This document shows positions 1 to 6,157 of a DNA stretch of 11,878 nucleotides, piece by piece. The stretch spans positions 1 to 11,878 of the forward strand of contig SOHS01000048.1 of the NCBI GenBank assembly GCA_004377135.1. The letters are read 5' to 3'. The notes under the pieces are model-generated. The model searched no databases. It saw only the letters and a program-made list of their open reading frames with translations, and had not been told where the DNA came from. The stretch comes from Dehalococcoidia bacterium. Its GTDB lineage: Bacteria > Chloroflexota > Dehalococcoidia > GIF9 > AB-539-J10. The position numbers were made by a program, and so were the translations under genes. The stretch's first letter is position 1, and each line of letters starts with the position of its first letter.

Positions 1-2
1 TG

Positions 3-251
3 ATCATTGGCATAGTAATTGCTGCAATCGGTGGTATCGGATGGTTCTTTGGGATACCATGGGTTAGCGCCATTGGTGCTCCATCAATTATACTCGGGAT
101 AATTGCTATAGTTGGTGGTAGCTGTGCCTTAAAAAGAAGGGTTTGGGGACTAGCGCTGGCCGGATCTATATGCGCACTCCTTGGCCCCTGGGTGCTTCTC
201 GGGGTACTCGCCATTATATTCGTCAGCTTGGGCAAGGGCGAATTTGAGTAA
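3..251 (+). CDS. C-terminal part of a small polytopic membrane protein (DUF4064-like), 5' end outside the window
   Basis: An open frame runs from the window edge to TAA at 249-251 and gives 82 residues, nearly all hydrophobic. Three membrane segments can be seen: an Ile/Gly-rich one at the edge, a second with the run IILGIIAIVGG, and a third after the basic break KRR, ending GPWVLLGVLAIIFVSL before a short LGKGEFE tail. The pattern (glycine-rich helices, a KRRxWGLALAG turn, a short charged tail) resembles small DUF4064-type membrane proteins, but this is pattern recall only. The reading was chosen because the frame is open from base 3 with coherent membrane topology, whereas the overlapping frame starting near 181 has no such character. 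Function unknown. The next gene starts 98 bp later and has its own Shine-Dalgarno. Confidence 0.6.
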   Translation: MIGIVIAAIGGIGWFFGIPWVSAIGAPSIILGIIAIVGGSCALKRRVWGLALAGSICALLGPWVLLGVLAIIFVSLGKGEFE

Positions 252-349
252 AGTCCAGGATTCTACAAGTTACGATGTGATTGTGCCCGATAAGTCAGGT
301 AACTACGAAGTTTTGTTGGGAAAAACTTTAAGTACAAAAAGGAGGCAAG

Positions 350-652
350 ATGCAAAAGTATAGTTTTCTGCCCTTTGCAGCTAGGGTTTTGAAAGTCGTG
401 GGGTGGATAGTACTGGTGGTTGGCGTTATTGCTTCGATTGTCGTCGGAATTCAGATTGGTGGCACTGAGAATGGAGTTATAAGTGGAATGGCAGGTACAG
501 TTATGGGTATTTTAGTGGCTATTGGGGGAATAATTGTCTCATTTCTGGCGTGGGTATTCTTACTTGCCACCAGTGAACTCTTTTACCTGTTTATGGATGT
601 AGAAGAGAACACCAGAAACACCGCCGAGCGCATTATAAAGGAATCAGATTGA
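350..652 (+). CDS. Small two-helix membrane protein, paralogue of the next gene
   Basis: The product has 100 residues. ATG at 350 follows a strong Shine-Dalgarno, GGAGG at 341-345. Two membrane segments lie at about residues 12-36 and 47-73, followed by a soluble acidic tail containing DVEENTRNTAERI. That EENTRxTxE tail after the last helix recurs in small bacterial membrane proteins of unknown function. The stop TGA (650-652) overlaps the TTG start of the next gene, so the two are very likely translated together. The downstream protein has the same helix pattern and the same tail (LEEDTRSTTEGI), which marks them as tandem paralogues. No enzymatic motif is visible. The product is probably an inner-membrane protein, possibly oligomeric with its neighbour (inference). 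Confidence 0.75.
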   Translation: MQKYSFLPFAARVLKVVGWIVLVVGVIASIVVGIQIGGTENGVISGMAGTVMGILVAIGGIIVSFLAWVFLLATSELFYLFMDVEENTRNTAERIIKESD

Positions 653-1083
653 CATATTTTGCTAGCGCACGGGGTAGTATTTTGAGAGTCATAGGTCGGG
701 TAGCACTCGTACTTGGCTTTATTGGTGCGCTTTTCCGCAAGTTCGTTAAAAGGCTGCGACTGCCAATACCCAACAGGTTACGTAATTTTCTGCAAAGAAG
801 GCGTAAGGCAGGCAAGCTACAGGAGTACTATTATCTAAAATACGCAATTAGTGTTTTGAGGGTCATAGCATGGATAGTACTGACAATTGGCTTTATCGGT
901 TCGCTTTTTTGGGGAATTACAACGGGTGGATTTGGAGGTGGGTTGCGGATTGTATTAGGAATAATTGGCTCATTCCTGGCATGGCTACTATTGCTTGCAG
1001 CCAGGGAATTTGTTTACTTATGTATTCATTTGGAAGAGGATACTAGAAGCACAACTGAGGGCATTCTAGATAAATCAAGCTAA
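649..1083 (+). CDS. Small membrane protein with an internally duplicated first helix
   Basis: The product has 144 residues and starts at TTG 649, overlapping the previous stop as TTGA. The start is supported by AAGGAA at 638-643, five bases upstream. Residues 10-29 (SILRVIGRVALVLGFIGALF) repeat as residues 68-87 (SVLRVIAWIVLTIGFIGSLF), 12 of 20 identical. By my count the DNA of the two copies (676-735 and 850-909) matches at 46 of 60 bases. Between them lies a strongly basic linker (residues 30-67, about 13 Lys/Arg). From residue 65 on, the protein is collinear with the whole upstream 100-residue protein, including the acidic EEDTRSTTE tail. The gene thus looks like a full paralogue with an extra half copy fused in front. 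Function unknown. It ends 14 bp from the convergent Mth938-like gene. Confidence 0.7.
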   Translation: MTYFASARGSILRVIGRVALVLGFIGALFRKFVKRLRLPIPNRLRNFLQRRRKAGKLQEYYYLKYAISVLRVIAWIVLTIGFIGSLFWGITTGGFGGGLRIVLGIIGSFLAWLLLLAAREFVYLCIHLEEDTRSTTEGILDKSS

Positions 1084-1097
1084 GATAAATTTATTCA

Positions 1098-1457
1098 TTA
1101 GCAAGTTATGTGAATCAAGGCAGCAACCTTTTTCTTCTGTTCAACAAGCTCATTTAGCCTGGTCACTGCGTTATAGGATGGCTGAACGACTAAGCTTAGG
1201 TTCTGTCCCTTAGCCCAGCTTTCTGCTTCAGGAGCTACACGGGCAGCACCGTTGGTTCCGGTGCCGATAACGATTATTTCAGGCTGACCTTGGCTCAATT
1301 CCTCAAGCTCTTGTTTCTTGATTTTATGACTGCCAAACATCAGAAAGCCACCCTTCCGTTTTTTTACCGTACCATCGGTAAAAATCAAGACATCACGGCG
1401 GTATCTCTTCCCTTCAACTATCATAGAGCCAAAGGTAAGTTCATCTATTTTAGCCAC
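1098..1457 (-). CDS. Mth938-like domain protein (DUF498/AAMDC type)
   Basis: The product has 119 residues and covers a single Mth938-like domain: an N-terminal beta part (FGSMIVEGKRYRRDVLIF..DGTVKKRKGGF), then a Rossmann-like half with PEIIVIGTGTNG (residues about 59-70) and LSLVVQPSYNAVTRLNEL. The family contains archaeal Mth938, human AAMDC and the mitochondrial complex I assembly factor NDUFAF3. The biochemical role in bacteria is not established. Start is GTG at 1457, with AGGG nine bases upstream and an 8-bp overlap with the stop region of the preceding 42-codon ORF (GTGGCTAA), which implies translational coupling. It is the last gene of the radical SAM operon. The family call is firm; the function is not known. 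Confidence 0.85.
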   Translation of the reverse strand: MAKIDELTFGSMIVEGKRYRRDVLIFTDGTVKKRKGGFLMFGSHKIKKQELEELSQGQPEIIVIGTGTNGAARVAPEAESWAKGQNLSLVVQPSYNAVTRLNELVEQKKKVAALIHITC

Positions 1458-1578
1458 GAAATTTAACCCTGTTCCCTCTGATTTCCTTCTTACTCTGTAA
1501 ATCAGCTTTTTGTTTGCTGTTCCGCTTTATGGCCCGGCCATGCTTGAAACGGTTTAGGTTTACAAATCCTTTTGCCAT
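1450..1578 (-). CDS. Small very basic protein, 42 residues, unrecognised
   Basis: ATG at 1578-1576 opens a 42-codon frame ending TAA at 1452-1450. The product begins MAKGFVNLNRFKHGRAIKRN and has about 14 Lys/Arg against 2 acidic residues, with no cysteine and no membrane segment. AGGGG lies about seven bases upstream of the ATG and falls inside the 10-bp gap after the radical SAM stop codon. The frame's own stop overlaps the GTG start of the Mth938-like gene. A tight position between two operon genes, a usable Shine-Dalgarno and coupling on both sides argue for a real gene. Without it the operon would have an unexplained gap of about 130 bp. The basic composition suggests nucleic acid or ribosome contact, but that is only inference. 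Confidence 0.55.
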   Translation of the reverse strand: MAKGFVNLNRFKHGRAIKRNSKQKADLQSKKEIRGNRVKFRG

Positions 1579-1588
1579 GATTATCCCC

Positions 1589-2752
1589 TTAAATAAAGCT
1601 GTTCCTTAGCTTGACTATCGCCTCTTCAACATCGCTGCCCTGTGCCCTGAGGCGTTCTATAGCTTGTTCTATTTTATCATGTTTGTAGCTATCACTGAGG
1701 TCATCTAGCCTATTGTATAAACCAGTCCGCCTGCCAACTTTGAAATTGAGCCTTTCCTCATCTGGCAAAGATAAATACTTATTTATGATATTGAGACATT
1801 TTCCTTTATCCTCGGGCATTTTGCCTTTGACATCCATCAATAAGTTAAGTATATGGTCGCTCTTAAGATGGCTGGTAACGTGCAAGTTTTCGATGAAAAT
1901 AGCTATTTCTCTTACTACTTCGTCCTCCGTTTGTAGTTCAAAATCTCCGTCTTGCAACCTGGCCCACAACGGCATAGTCGGAGAGACATGGAGGCTGCGC
2001 AGCCTGATATAATCAGGGTCAATCTCATTTAACACCTTAGCTGTTTCCCGGGCATGCTCTTGAGACATTTTCTTACCTCCAAGACCGGGCATAACATATT
2101 CACATAGAGAAATGCCTGCATCTTTCACCTTCTTTCCACCCTCAATGTGGTTCTTAGCAGTGCACCCTTTTTCCATATAAGCCAGCAAAGAGTCGTAGCC
2201 AGTCTCCAATCCGATGTGAATCCTATCTAACCCGGCATCCTTGAGTTGCTTTAACTCCGCTAACGACTTTCTAGCTGCTGTATGAGATCGCCCATATGTA
2301 GTTACCCTGTTTAAGTTGGGAAAGGTTTTTCTCAAGAAAGTAATCACCTGAGTTAGCTCAGAGGTGCGCATGATTAAGGTATTTGAATCCTGGAGGAAGG
2401 CTGACTTGCCTCCTGTCCCAAGCCAAAGGGCAACATTATGCACACATTGTCCATATTGAAGTTGATTAGAGAGCATTGCTGCCACCTCTCTCAGTTTGCC
2501 GCTATGGTTCATCCTCCCAGTTATTTCCTTTATACCCTCACTGATAGCTTCAACCGCCTCAATATCTTTTATAATCTCTTCCACTGGCCTCAACTCGAAC
2601 TTACTGCCTTTATATACAGGGCAAAACAGGCACCTATTCCAAGGGCAATTTCTGGTCGCCCTTATCAGCAGGGAATAAGCTTCACTAGGAGGCCTTATAG
2701 GACCTAGCTCAAAGGTATGGCTCAGCTTCTCTGTAACTGAATAATTTAGCAT
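1589..2752 (-). CDS. Radical SAM superfamily protein (COG1032-like), function unknown
   Basis: The product has 387 residues. The iron-sulfur motif near the N terminus is NCPWNRCLFCPVYKG, with Cys36, Cys41 and Cys44. The spacing is CX4CX2C instead of the textbook CX3CX2C, which I remember as a habit of proteins with the CPWN(R/K)C signature and not as damage. Further support is IHIGLETG (strand with the GLE/TG AdoMet-pocket motif, about residues 178-185), EYVMPGLGG (about 218-226) and a C-terminal helical part. No B12-binding domain or extra Fe-S cluster motif is obvious, and the substrate cannot be read from sequence. The ATG at 2752 has no Shine-Dalgarno. A TTGTCT-17-TAAAAT promoter places the predicted transcript start on this ATG. 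It is the first gene of a three-gene operon with the small basic ORF and the Mth938-like gene. Confidence 0.85.
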   Translation of the reverse strand: MLNYSVTEKLSHTFELGPIRPPSEAYSLLIRATRNCPWNRCLFCPVYKGSKFELRPVEEIIKDIEAVEAISEGIKEITGRMNHSGKLREVAAMLSNQLQYGQCVHNVALWLGTGGKSAFLQDSNTLIMRTSELTQVITFLRKTFPNLNRVTTYGRSHTAARKSLAELKQLKDAGLDRIHIGLETGYDSLLAYMEKGCTAKNHIEGGKKVKDAGISLCEYVMPGLGGKKMSQEHARETAKVLNEIDPDYIRLRSLHVSPTMPLWARLQDGDFELQTEDEVVREIAIFIENLHVTSHLKSDHILNLLMDVKGKMPEDKGKCLNIINKYLSLPDEERLNFKVGRRTGLYNRLDDLSDSYKHDKIEQAIERLRAQGSDVEEAIVKLRNSFI

Positions 2753-2758
2753 CTGGGT

Positions 2759-2787
2759 ATTTTAGCGTGCTGAAGAGGAATAGACAA
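2759..2787 (-). promoter_or_regulatory. Sigma70-type promoter of the radical SAM operon, predicted leaderless
   Basis: Read on the minus strand: -35 TTGTCT (2787-2782), a 17-bp spacer, and -10 TAAAAT (2764-2759). Counting about seven bases from the -10 puts the transcript start at 2752, the A of the ATG. No Shine-Dalgarno precedes that ATG, which fits a leaderless mRNA. The call rests on motif match and spacing only. Confidence 0.5.
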
Positions 2788-2788
2788 A

Positions 2789-2816
2789 TGGACATTCGCT
2801 TCCTCACCATGATAAT
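2789..2816 (+). promoter_or_regulatory. Sigma70-type promoter of the HAD gene, nearly leaderless
   Basis: -35 TGGACA (2789-2794; five of six consensus bases), a 16-bp spacer, and -10 GATAAT (2811-2816; five of six). The expected transcript start is near 2823, seven bases before the ATG at 2830, where no Shine-Dalgarno is seen. Its -35 box is separated by one base from the -35 box of the divergent radical SAM promoter, so the two promoters are back to back and could compete for polymerase or share a regulator. Confidence 0.5.
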
Positions 2817-2829
2817 ATCAGTATTTCAA

Positions 2830-3465
2830 ATGAAGCAAATTGAATTAATCTCTTTTGATGCTGAAGGAACAGTAGTAACACCTGATTTCAGTCAGGCTAT
2901 ATGGCATGAGGCTATCCCTGCACTTTATGCTCAGAAACAAGGGATTGACTTCGCTCAAGCCAAGAGGCATATTGTCGAGGAGTATGGCAGGATCGGCGAT
3001 CAGAGGCTGGAGTGGTATGACATCGAATATTGGTTTAGCTATCTCGGCTTAGGTTCTTCTGAGCTAGTGATACACAGCTGTCTGGGTAAGATAGCCTATT
3101 ATCCTGAGGTAACTGAGGTCCTTTCTTCTTTAGCCAGTGAATATAAGTTAATTGTTGCCTCAGGCACACCATTAGAGCTACTGCATCTCTTATTGCGAGA
3201 TGTCAAACCTTATTTTGTTCGGATTTTTTCTTCCGTTTCACATTACAGGCAATTAAAAAGCCCTGATTTTTACCTCAGTATATGTGAAGAGATGGGCGTC
3301 GAGCCGAGCCAGGTCACCCATGTGGGTGATAACTGGCAATTTGATTTCCTCAATGCCCGACAGGCTGGCGTAAATGCTCTCTATCTTGACAGGTCAGGGA
3401 GAAACCATCAGGAGTATCTTAGCGATTTAACTCAATTAAAACATGTGCTCCCACCCCCGATATAA
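2830..3465 (+). CDS. HAD-superfamily hydrolase (subfamily IA-like)
   Basis: The product has 211 residues. HAD motifs are complete in order: motif I FDAEGTVV (nucleophile Asp10; the usual second Asp is Glu12), motif II LIVASGTP (Ser111), motif III Lys143 in LKSPDFY, and motif IV HVGDNWQFD (Asp167, Asp172). Residues about 15-90 form a helical cap as in haloacid dehalogenase and phosphoglycolate phosphatase relatives. The natural substrate is unknown; most such proteins are small-molecule phosphatases. Upstream in-frame starts exist at GTG 2767 and ATG 2788 (the latter behind AGAGGAA). I chose ATG 2830 because the domain begins right there and a good promoter predicts a transcript start near 2823. 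If 2788 is used, 14 residues are added in front. It is followed by the transketolase genes, which appear to have their own promoter. Confidence 0.8.
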   Translation: MKQIELISFDAEGTVVTPDFSQAIWHEAIPALYAQKQGIDFAQAKRHIVEEYGRIGDQRLEWYDIEYWFSYLGLGSSELVIHSCLGKIAYYPEVTEVLSSLASEYKLIVASGTPLELLHLLLRDVKPYFVRIFSSVSHYRQLKSPDFYLSICEEMGVEPSQVTHVGDNWQFDFLNARQAGVNALYLDRSGRNHQEYLSDLTQLKHVLPPPI

Positions 3466-3502
3466 TATGCTCACTTTTAGTCTGAGGACAGCCTGCTCAC
3501 CA

Positions 3503-3532
3503 TAGACATTGTAAACCATTCTGAGTTACAAT
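3503..3532 (+). promoter_or_regulatory. Promoter of the transketolase genes, nearly leaderless
   Basis: -35 TAGACA (3503-3508), an 18-bp spacer, and -10 TACAAT (3527-3532). The predicted start is around 3539-3540, leaving only about eight bases before ATG 3547. There is no Shine-Dalgarno in front of that ATG. Motif-based only, but it explains how a gene 81 bp after its neighbour without a ribosome binding site could be expressed. Confidence 0.45.
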
Positions 3533-3546
3533 TTAGTCTTTGACCA

Positions 3547-4413
3547 ATGCCAAATCACAGCGAAGTGTCCCCCGAAAGCACCCCTCCAGGTAACAGATTC
3601 AACCTGTCTACGGCAAAACTCAAGGAAATGGCTAAGAAACTGCGCCGTCACGTAATCACTATGACAGCTACGGCAGGCAGTGGGCATCCTGGTGGCTCTC
3701 TATCAGCAGCCGACATCATCACTGCCCTCTATTTTAAGGTTTTGCACCATAACCCTGAAAATCCTCAATGGTCAGACCGTGACCGATTTATATTGAGCAA
3801 GGGACATGCTGCTCCAATTTTGTATGCTGCCCTGGCCGAAACTGGCTACTTTCCTATAGCAGAACTGGCAACATTGAGAAAGTTAGACAGCCGCCTCCAG
3901 GGACACGCTGATAGGAACTTCACTCCCGGGGTAGAAATGTCAGCTGGTTCTTTAGGTATGGGTCTATCCTTTGCCATTGGCGTCGGCCTGGCCGCCAGGC
4001 TGGATTCCAAAACTTACCGGACCTATGTTCTTCTTAGTGATGGAGAATGTGAGGAAGGGCAAACCTGGGAAGCGGCCCTTTCAGCGGCCCATTTCAAAGT
4101 AGATAACCTAACGGCTATAGTTGACTACAATGGTATGCAGCTCAGCGGATGGACCCGCGACATCATGAACCTTGAACCTTTCATTCAGAAATGGCAAGCC
4201 TTTGGCTGGCATACCATTGATATAGACGGACATGACTTTGACAAAATTCTGTCTGCTTGCCGAGGGGCCGAAAAGATGAAAGGCAAACCAACTGTCATCG
4301 TCGCCCGCACCATCAAAGGCAAGGGGGTTAGCTTCATGGAAAACAATGTGGCATTTCACGGCAAGGCACCTACCTGGGAAGAAGCCGAAAGGGCACTAAA
4401 GGAGTTAGAGTAA
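3547..4413 (+). CDS. Transketolase, N-terminal (thiamine diphosphate-binding) subunit
   Basis: The product has 288 residues and corresponds to the PP domain of a full-length transketolase (about 600-670 residues); the Pyr domain is in the next gene. Recognisable are GSGHPGG (44-50, His47), SKGHAAP (84-90), GSLGMGLSFAIG (135-145) and the diphosphate/Mg site LLSDGECEEG ending at Asn195 in DYNGMQ, plus a conserved His271 in FHGK. The two subunits must assemble to give active enzyme, which transfers two-carbon units in the non-oxidative pentose phosphate pathway in the cytoplasm. Split transketolases of this kind are normal in archaea and many anaerobic bacteria, so this is not a broken gene. ATG 3547 gives about 20 residues before the usual domain start; ATG 3628 is an alternative but would cut into the conserved LKEMAKKLRRHV helix. 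Confidence 0.93.
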   Translation: MPNHSEVSPESTPPGNRFNLSTAKLKEMAKKLRRHVITMTATAGSGHPGGSLSAADIITALYFKVLHHNPENPQWSDRDRFILSKGHAAPILYAALAETGYFPIAELATLRKLDSRLQGHADRNFTPGVEMSAGSLGMGLSFAIGVGLAARLDSKTYRTYVLLSDGECEEGQTWEAALSAAHFKVDNLTAIVDYNGMQLSGWTRDIMNLEPFIQKWQAFGWHTIDIDGHDFDKILSACRGAEKMKGKPTVIVARTIKGKGVSFMENNVAFHGKAPTWEEAERALKELE

Positions 4414-4415
4414 GT

Positions 4416-5351
4416 ATGGATGAAGCATCCACTCGGGAAACCTACGGCAAAACTCTGGTAGAGCTAGGCAGACAGAATAAAGACATTGTTGTTATGGACG
4501 CTGATTTATCGCCCTCAACGATGACCAGTTTTTTTGCCCGGGAGTTTCCTGAGCGTTTTTTCAACTGCGGTTTGGAAGAGCAGAACATGATAGGTATAGC
4601 TGCCGGCTTGGCCGCTTCGGGTAAAACTGTCTTTGCCACCACTTTCGTTGTTTTTGTCGTCTGCCGCTGTTTTGACCAGTTGAGGCTCTGCCTTTCCCAG
4701 CCAAAACTCAATGTCAAAATTGTCGCCACACACGGAGGTATCACTGTCGGTGAAGACGGCAGCTCCCATCACTCCATTGAGGACTTAGCCTTGTGCTGTG
4801 CTCTCCCCGGTTTCACTGTTGTTGTTCCTGCTGATGCCATAGAAGCTGCTGAGGCAATAAGAGTGGCGGCAAGTGACGATGGACCTTTCTACATCAGGCT
4901 AAGTCGCCCTAAGACACCGATCGTTTATCCCGAAGACTATCACTTCACATTAGGCAAGGCAGTGACCATGAGACAAGGCACAGATGCAACTGTTATGGCC
5001 GTGGGCATCATGGTCGCTAAGGCTTTGGAGGCGGCAGATATCTTGGCAAGACAAGATATAGATTGCCGGGTAATCAATATGCATACTCTCAAACCTCTGG
5101 ATGAAGCAATCATAGTCAAAGCAGCCTCAGAGACGGGTGCAATTATCGTCGCTGAAGAGCATTTATCTCAGGGTGGCCTGGGCAGCCGAGTCGCCCAGAC
5201 AGTGGCTAGGGAGAAGCCAGTGCCTATGGAATTCGTCAACCTTGGTGACAGATATGCTTCTTCAGGTAAAGCGGAGGAACTGCTTCAAAGATATGGATTG
5301 ACCGCCAGAGACATTGAAGAATCGGTGAAGTCAGCGGTCAAGAGAAAGTAA
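4416..5351 (+). CDS. Transketolase, C-terminal (pyrimidine-binding) subunit
   Basis: The product has 311 residues and covers the Pyr domain and the C-terminal domain of transketolase. Key pieces are VVMDADLS (26-32), the cofactor-activating glutamate in CGLEEQNMIG (Glu55), FDQLR (86-90), THGGITVGEDGSSHHSIEDLAL (105-126; the paired histidines line the active site) and YIRLSRP. The last third, from about residue 185, carries the C-terminal domain with NMHTLKPLD and EEHLSQGGLGS. ATG 4416 lies two bases after the stop of the N-terminal subunit, behind AAAGGAG (4398-4404), so the pair is a two-gene operon with coupled synthesis. 1-Deoxyxylulose-5-phosphate synthase and pyruvate dehydrogenase beta are distant relatives, but the partner gene and the motifs support transketolase. 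Confidence 0.93.
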   Translation: MDEASTRETYGKTLVELGRQNKDIVVMDADLSPSTMTSFFAREFPERFFNCGLEEQNMIGIAAGLAASGKTVFATTFVVFVVCRCFDQLRLCLSQPKLNVKIVATHGGITVGEDGSSHHSIEDLALCCALPGFTVVVPADAIEAAEAIRVAASDDGPFYIRLSRPKTPIVYPEDYHFTLGKAVTMRQGTDATVMAVGIMVAKALEAADILARQDIDCRVINMHTLKPLDEAIIVKAASETGAIIVAEEHLSQGGLGSRVAQTVAREKPVPMEFVNLGDRYASSGKAEELLQRYGLTARDIEESVKSAVKRK

Positions 5352-5371
5352 TATTTCCAAGCCCGGCAGTA

Positions 5372-5383
5372 GGACTTAAGTCC
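5372..5383. repeat. Perfect 12-bp palindrome GGACTTAAGTCC
   Basis: GGACTTAAGTCC is a perfect inverted repeat, 20 bp after the transketolase stop and about 70 bp before the next start codon. It has no loop bases and no clean T-run behind it, so it is a poor intrinsic terminator; a dimeric-protein binding site is possible. Only the symmetry is seen, and a single 12-bp palindrome could arise by chance. Confidence 0.3.
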
Positions 5384-5454
5384 GTTTGGGTGGCAAATCG
5401 TATTCGGGTTTTGGAAAAAATAAATCATTACTCAAAATGGCCGGGGGGTTGCGT

Positions 5455-6105
5455 ATGAAAAAGCGCTTCCTAATCCTTTTTGCCTGCGGAGTTGCGCTTG
5501 GTTTGTTCATCGTGTCTGGGTTGAGTTGTATTAGCTGGATATTTTACCCCGAGAACCCGACTACTGGTCATGGGCTTCCGACTACAGGGTCTGAATTTCA
5601 GTCTTACATCACACCCGAATGTCCATGGATTGTGGGAACCTTACAGAGTATCCTCGGTGATCCCCCATACGAACCATCCCAAGTTGGCTTTGATGATATC
5701 CGAGACTGGGTCGTTACCAATATAGATTATAAATCTGATGAAGAGCAATGGGGTGAGGACTACTGGCAAACACCCGAGGAAACCCTGTCCTACTACACTG
5801 GGGATTGCGAGGACTTTTCTGTTTTATTGTGCTCCCTACTTAGAGCGTATGGCATTGATACGGAGCGGATATATGTTGCTCTTGGGGTTGATGATGAGGA
5901 AGATGGACATGCCTTCATTATAGAGGATTGGTATCACGATGGGGAGTGGCGGAGGATAGAGTCCCAAGCGCCTGCGCAATTTTCTTTTTGGCGTTCCTTG
6001 TTCGGGTCCACCCAACCAAACTTTGATTCTGAACTAGACGAATATGAAATTACCACGGTCTTTAACGACCTCTATTACTACGATGAATCTTTTCCATGGG
6101 ATTAA
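5455..6105 (+). CDS. Exported or membrane-anchored transglutaminase-like protein
   Basis: The product has 216 residues from ATG 5455, which has GGGGGG (5443-5448) upstream and a classical MKKR-plus-hydrophobic start. Residues 5-24 form a signal peptide or anchor helix. Cys25 in SGLSC sits where a lipoprotein cysteine would, but the -3 residue (Gly) does not fit a normal lipobox. After a Pro/Thr/Gly-rich linker, the transglutaminase-like core shows YYTGDCEDFSVLLCSLLRAYGI with probable catalytic Cys118, then DGHAFIIE with His152, and an acidic/aromatic stretch about residues 157-170 that should supply the third residue. This fold covers transglutaminases and cysteine proteases; the reaction is unknown. 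The domain would lie outside the membrane. A TTG 5386 or ATG 5437 start would only lengthen the cytoplasmic tail. Very acidic tail. Confidence 0.75.
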   Translation: MKKRFLILFACGVALGLFIVSGLSCISWIFYPENPTTGHGLPTTGSEFQSYITPECPWIVGTLQSILGDPPYEPSQVGFDDIRDWVVTNIDYKSDEEQWGEDYWQTPEETLSYYTGDCEDFSVLLCSLLRAYGIDTERIYVALGVDDEEDGHAFIIEDWYHDGEWRRIESQAPAQFSFWRSLFGSTQPNFDSELDEYEITTVFNDLYYYDESFPWD

Positions 6106-6118
6106 TATTAAACGAAGT

Positions 6119-6138
6119 GAGGAGGTAAGATAGCAAAA
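6119..6138 (+). other. Orphan ribosome-binding site without a following gene
   Basis: In the 52-bp convergent gap there is GAGGAGGTAAG followed by ATAGCAAAA, where a start codon would be expected. The stretch GGAGG-T-AAGATAGCAAAA differs from the true translation start at 341-356 (GGAGG-C-AAGATGCAAAA) by one substitution and one inserted A, which turns ATG into ATAG. No frame of useful length follows. It is possibly the remnant of a lost gene start copied from the same family, or chance. Confidence 0.25.
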
Positions 6139-6157
6139 TTTGTCTCGACTGATTTCC

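Noticed and set aside
181..363. 60-residue frame at 181-363 on the plus strand
   Set aside because: It overlaps the membrane protein end and the next gene's binding site, and has no recognisable character; frame 3 is clearly coding up to 251.
2767..2829. N-terminal extension of the HAD protein from GTG 2767 or ATG 2788
   Set aside because: The HAD domain begins right at ATG 2830, and the extension would lie over a strong -35/-10 pair. AGAGGAA before 2788 keeps that start as a minor option.
4442..4772. Antisense open frames over transketolase and other genes (also at 4108-4359, 7155-7475, 8068-8523, 8819-9207, 10720-10944)
   Set aside because: They lie opposite well-supported enzymes, have no family resemblance and no ribosome-binding sites; they are by-products of the codon pattern of the real genes.
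3547..5351. Transketolase split in two read as a frameshifted or broken gene
   Set aside because: The second part has its own ATG and Shine-Dalgarno, the break falls exactly between PP and Pyr domains, and two-subunit transketolases are common.
5478..5530. Classical lipoprotein signal in the transglutaminase-like protein
   Set aside because: Cys25 is preceded by GLS, so the -3 position is Gly instead of Leu/Val/Ile. A signal peptide or anchor is safe to state; lipidation is not.
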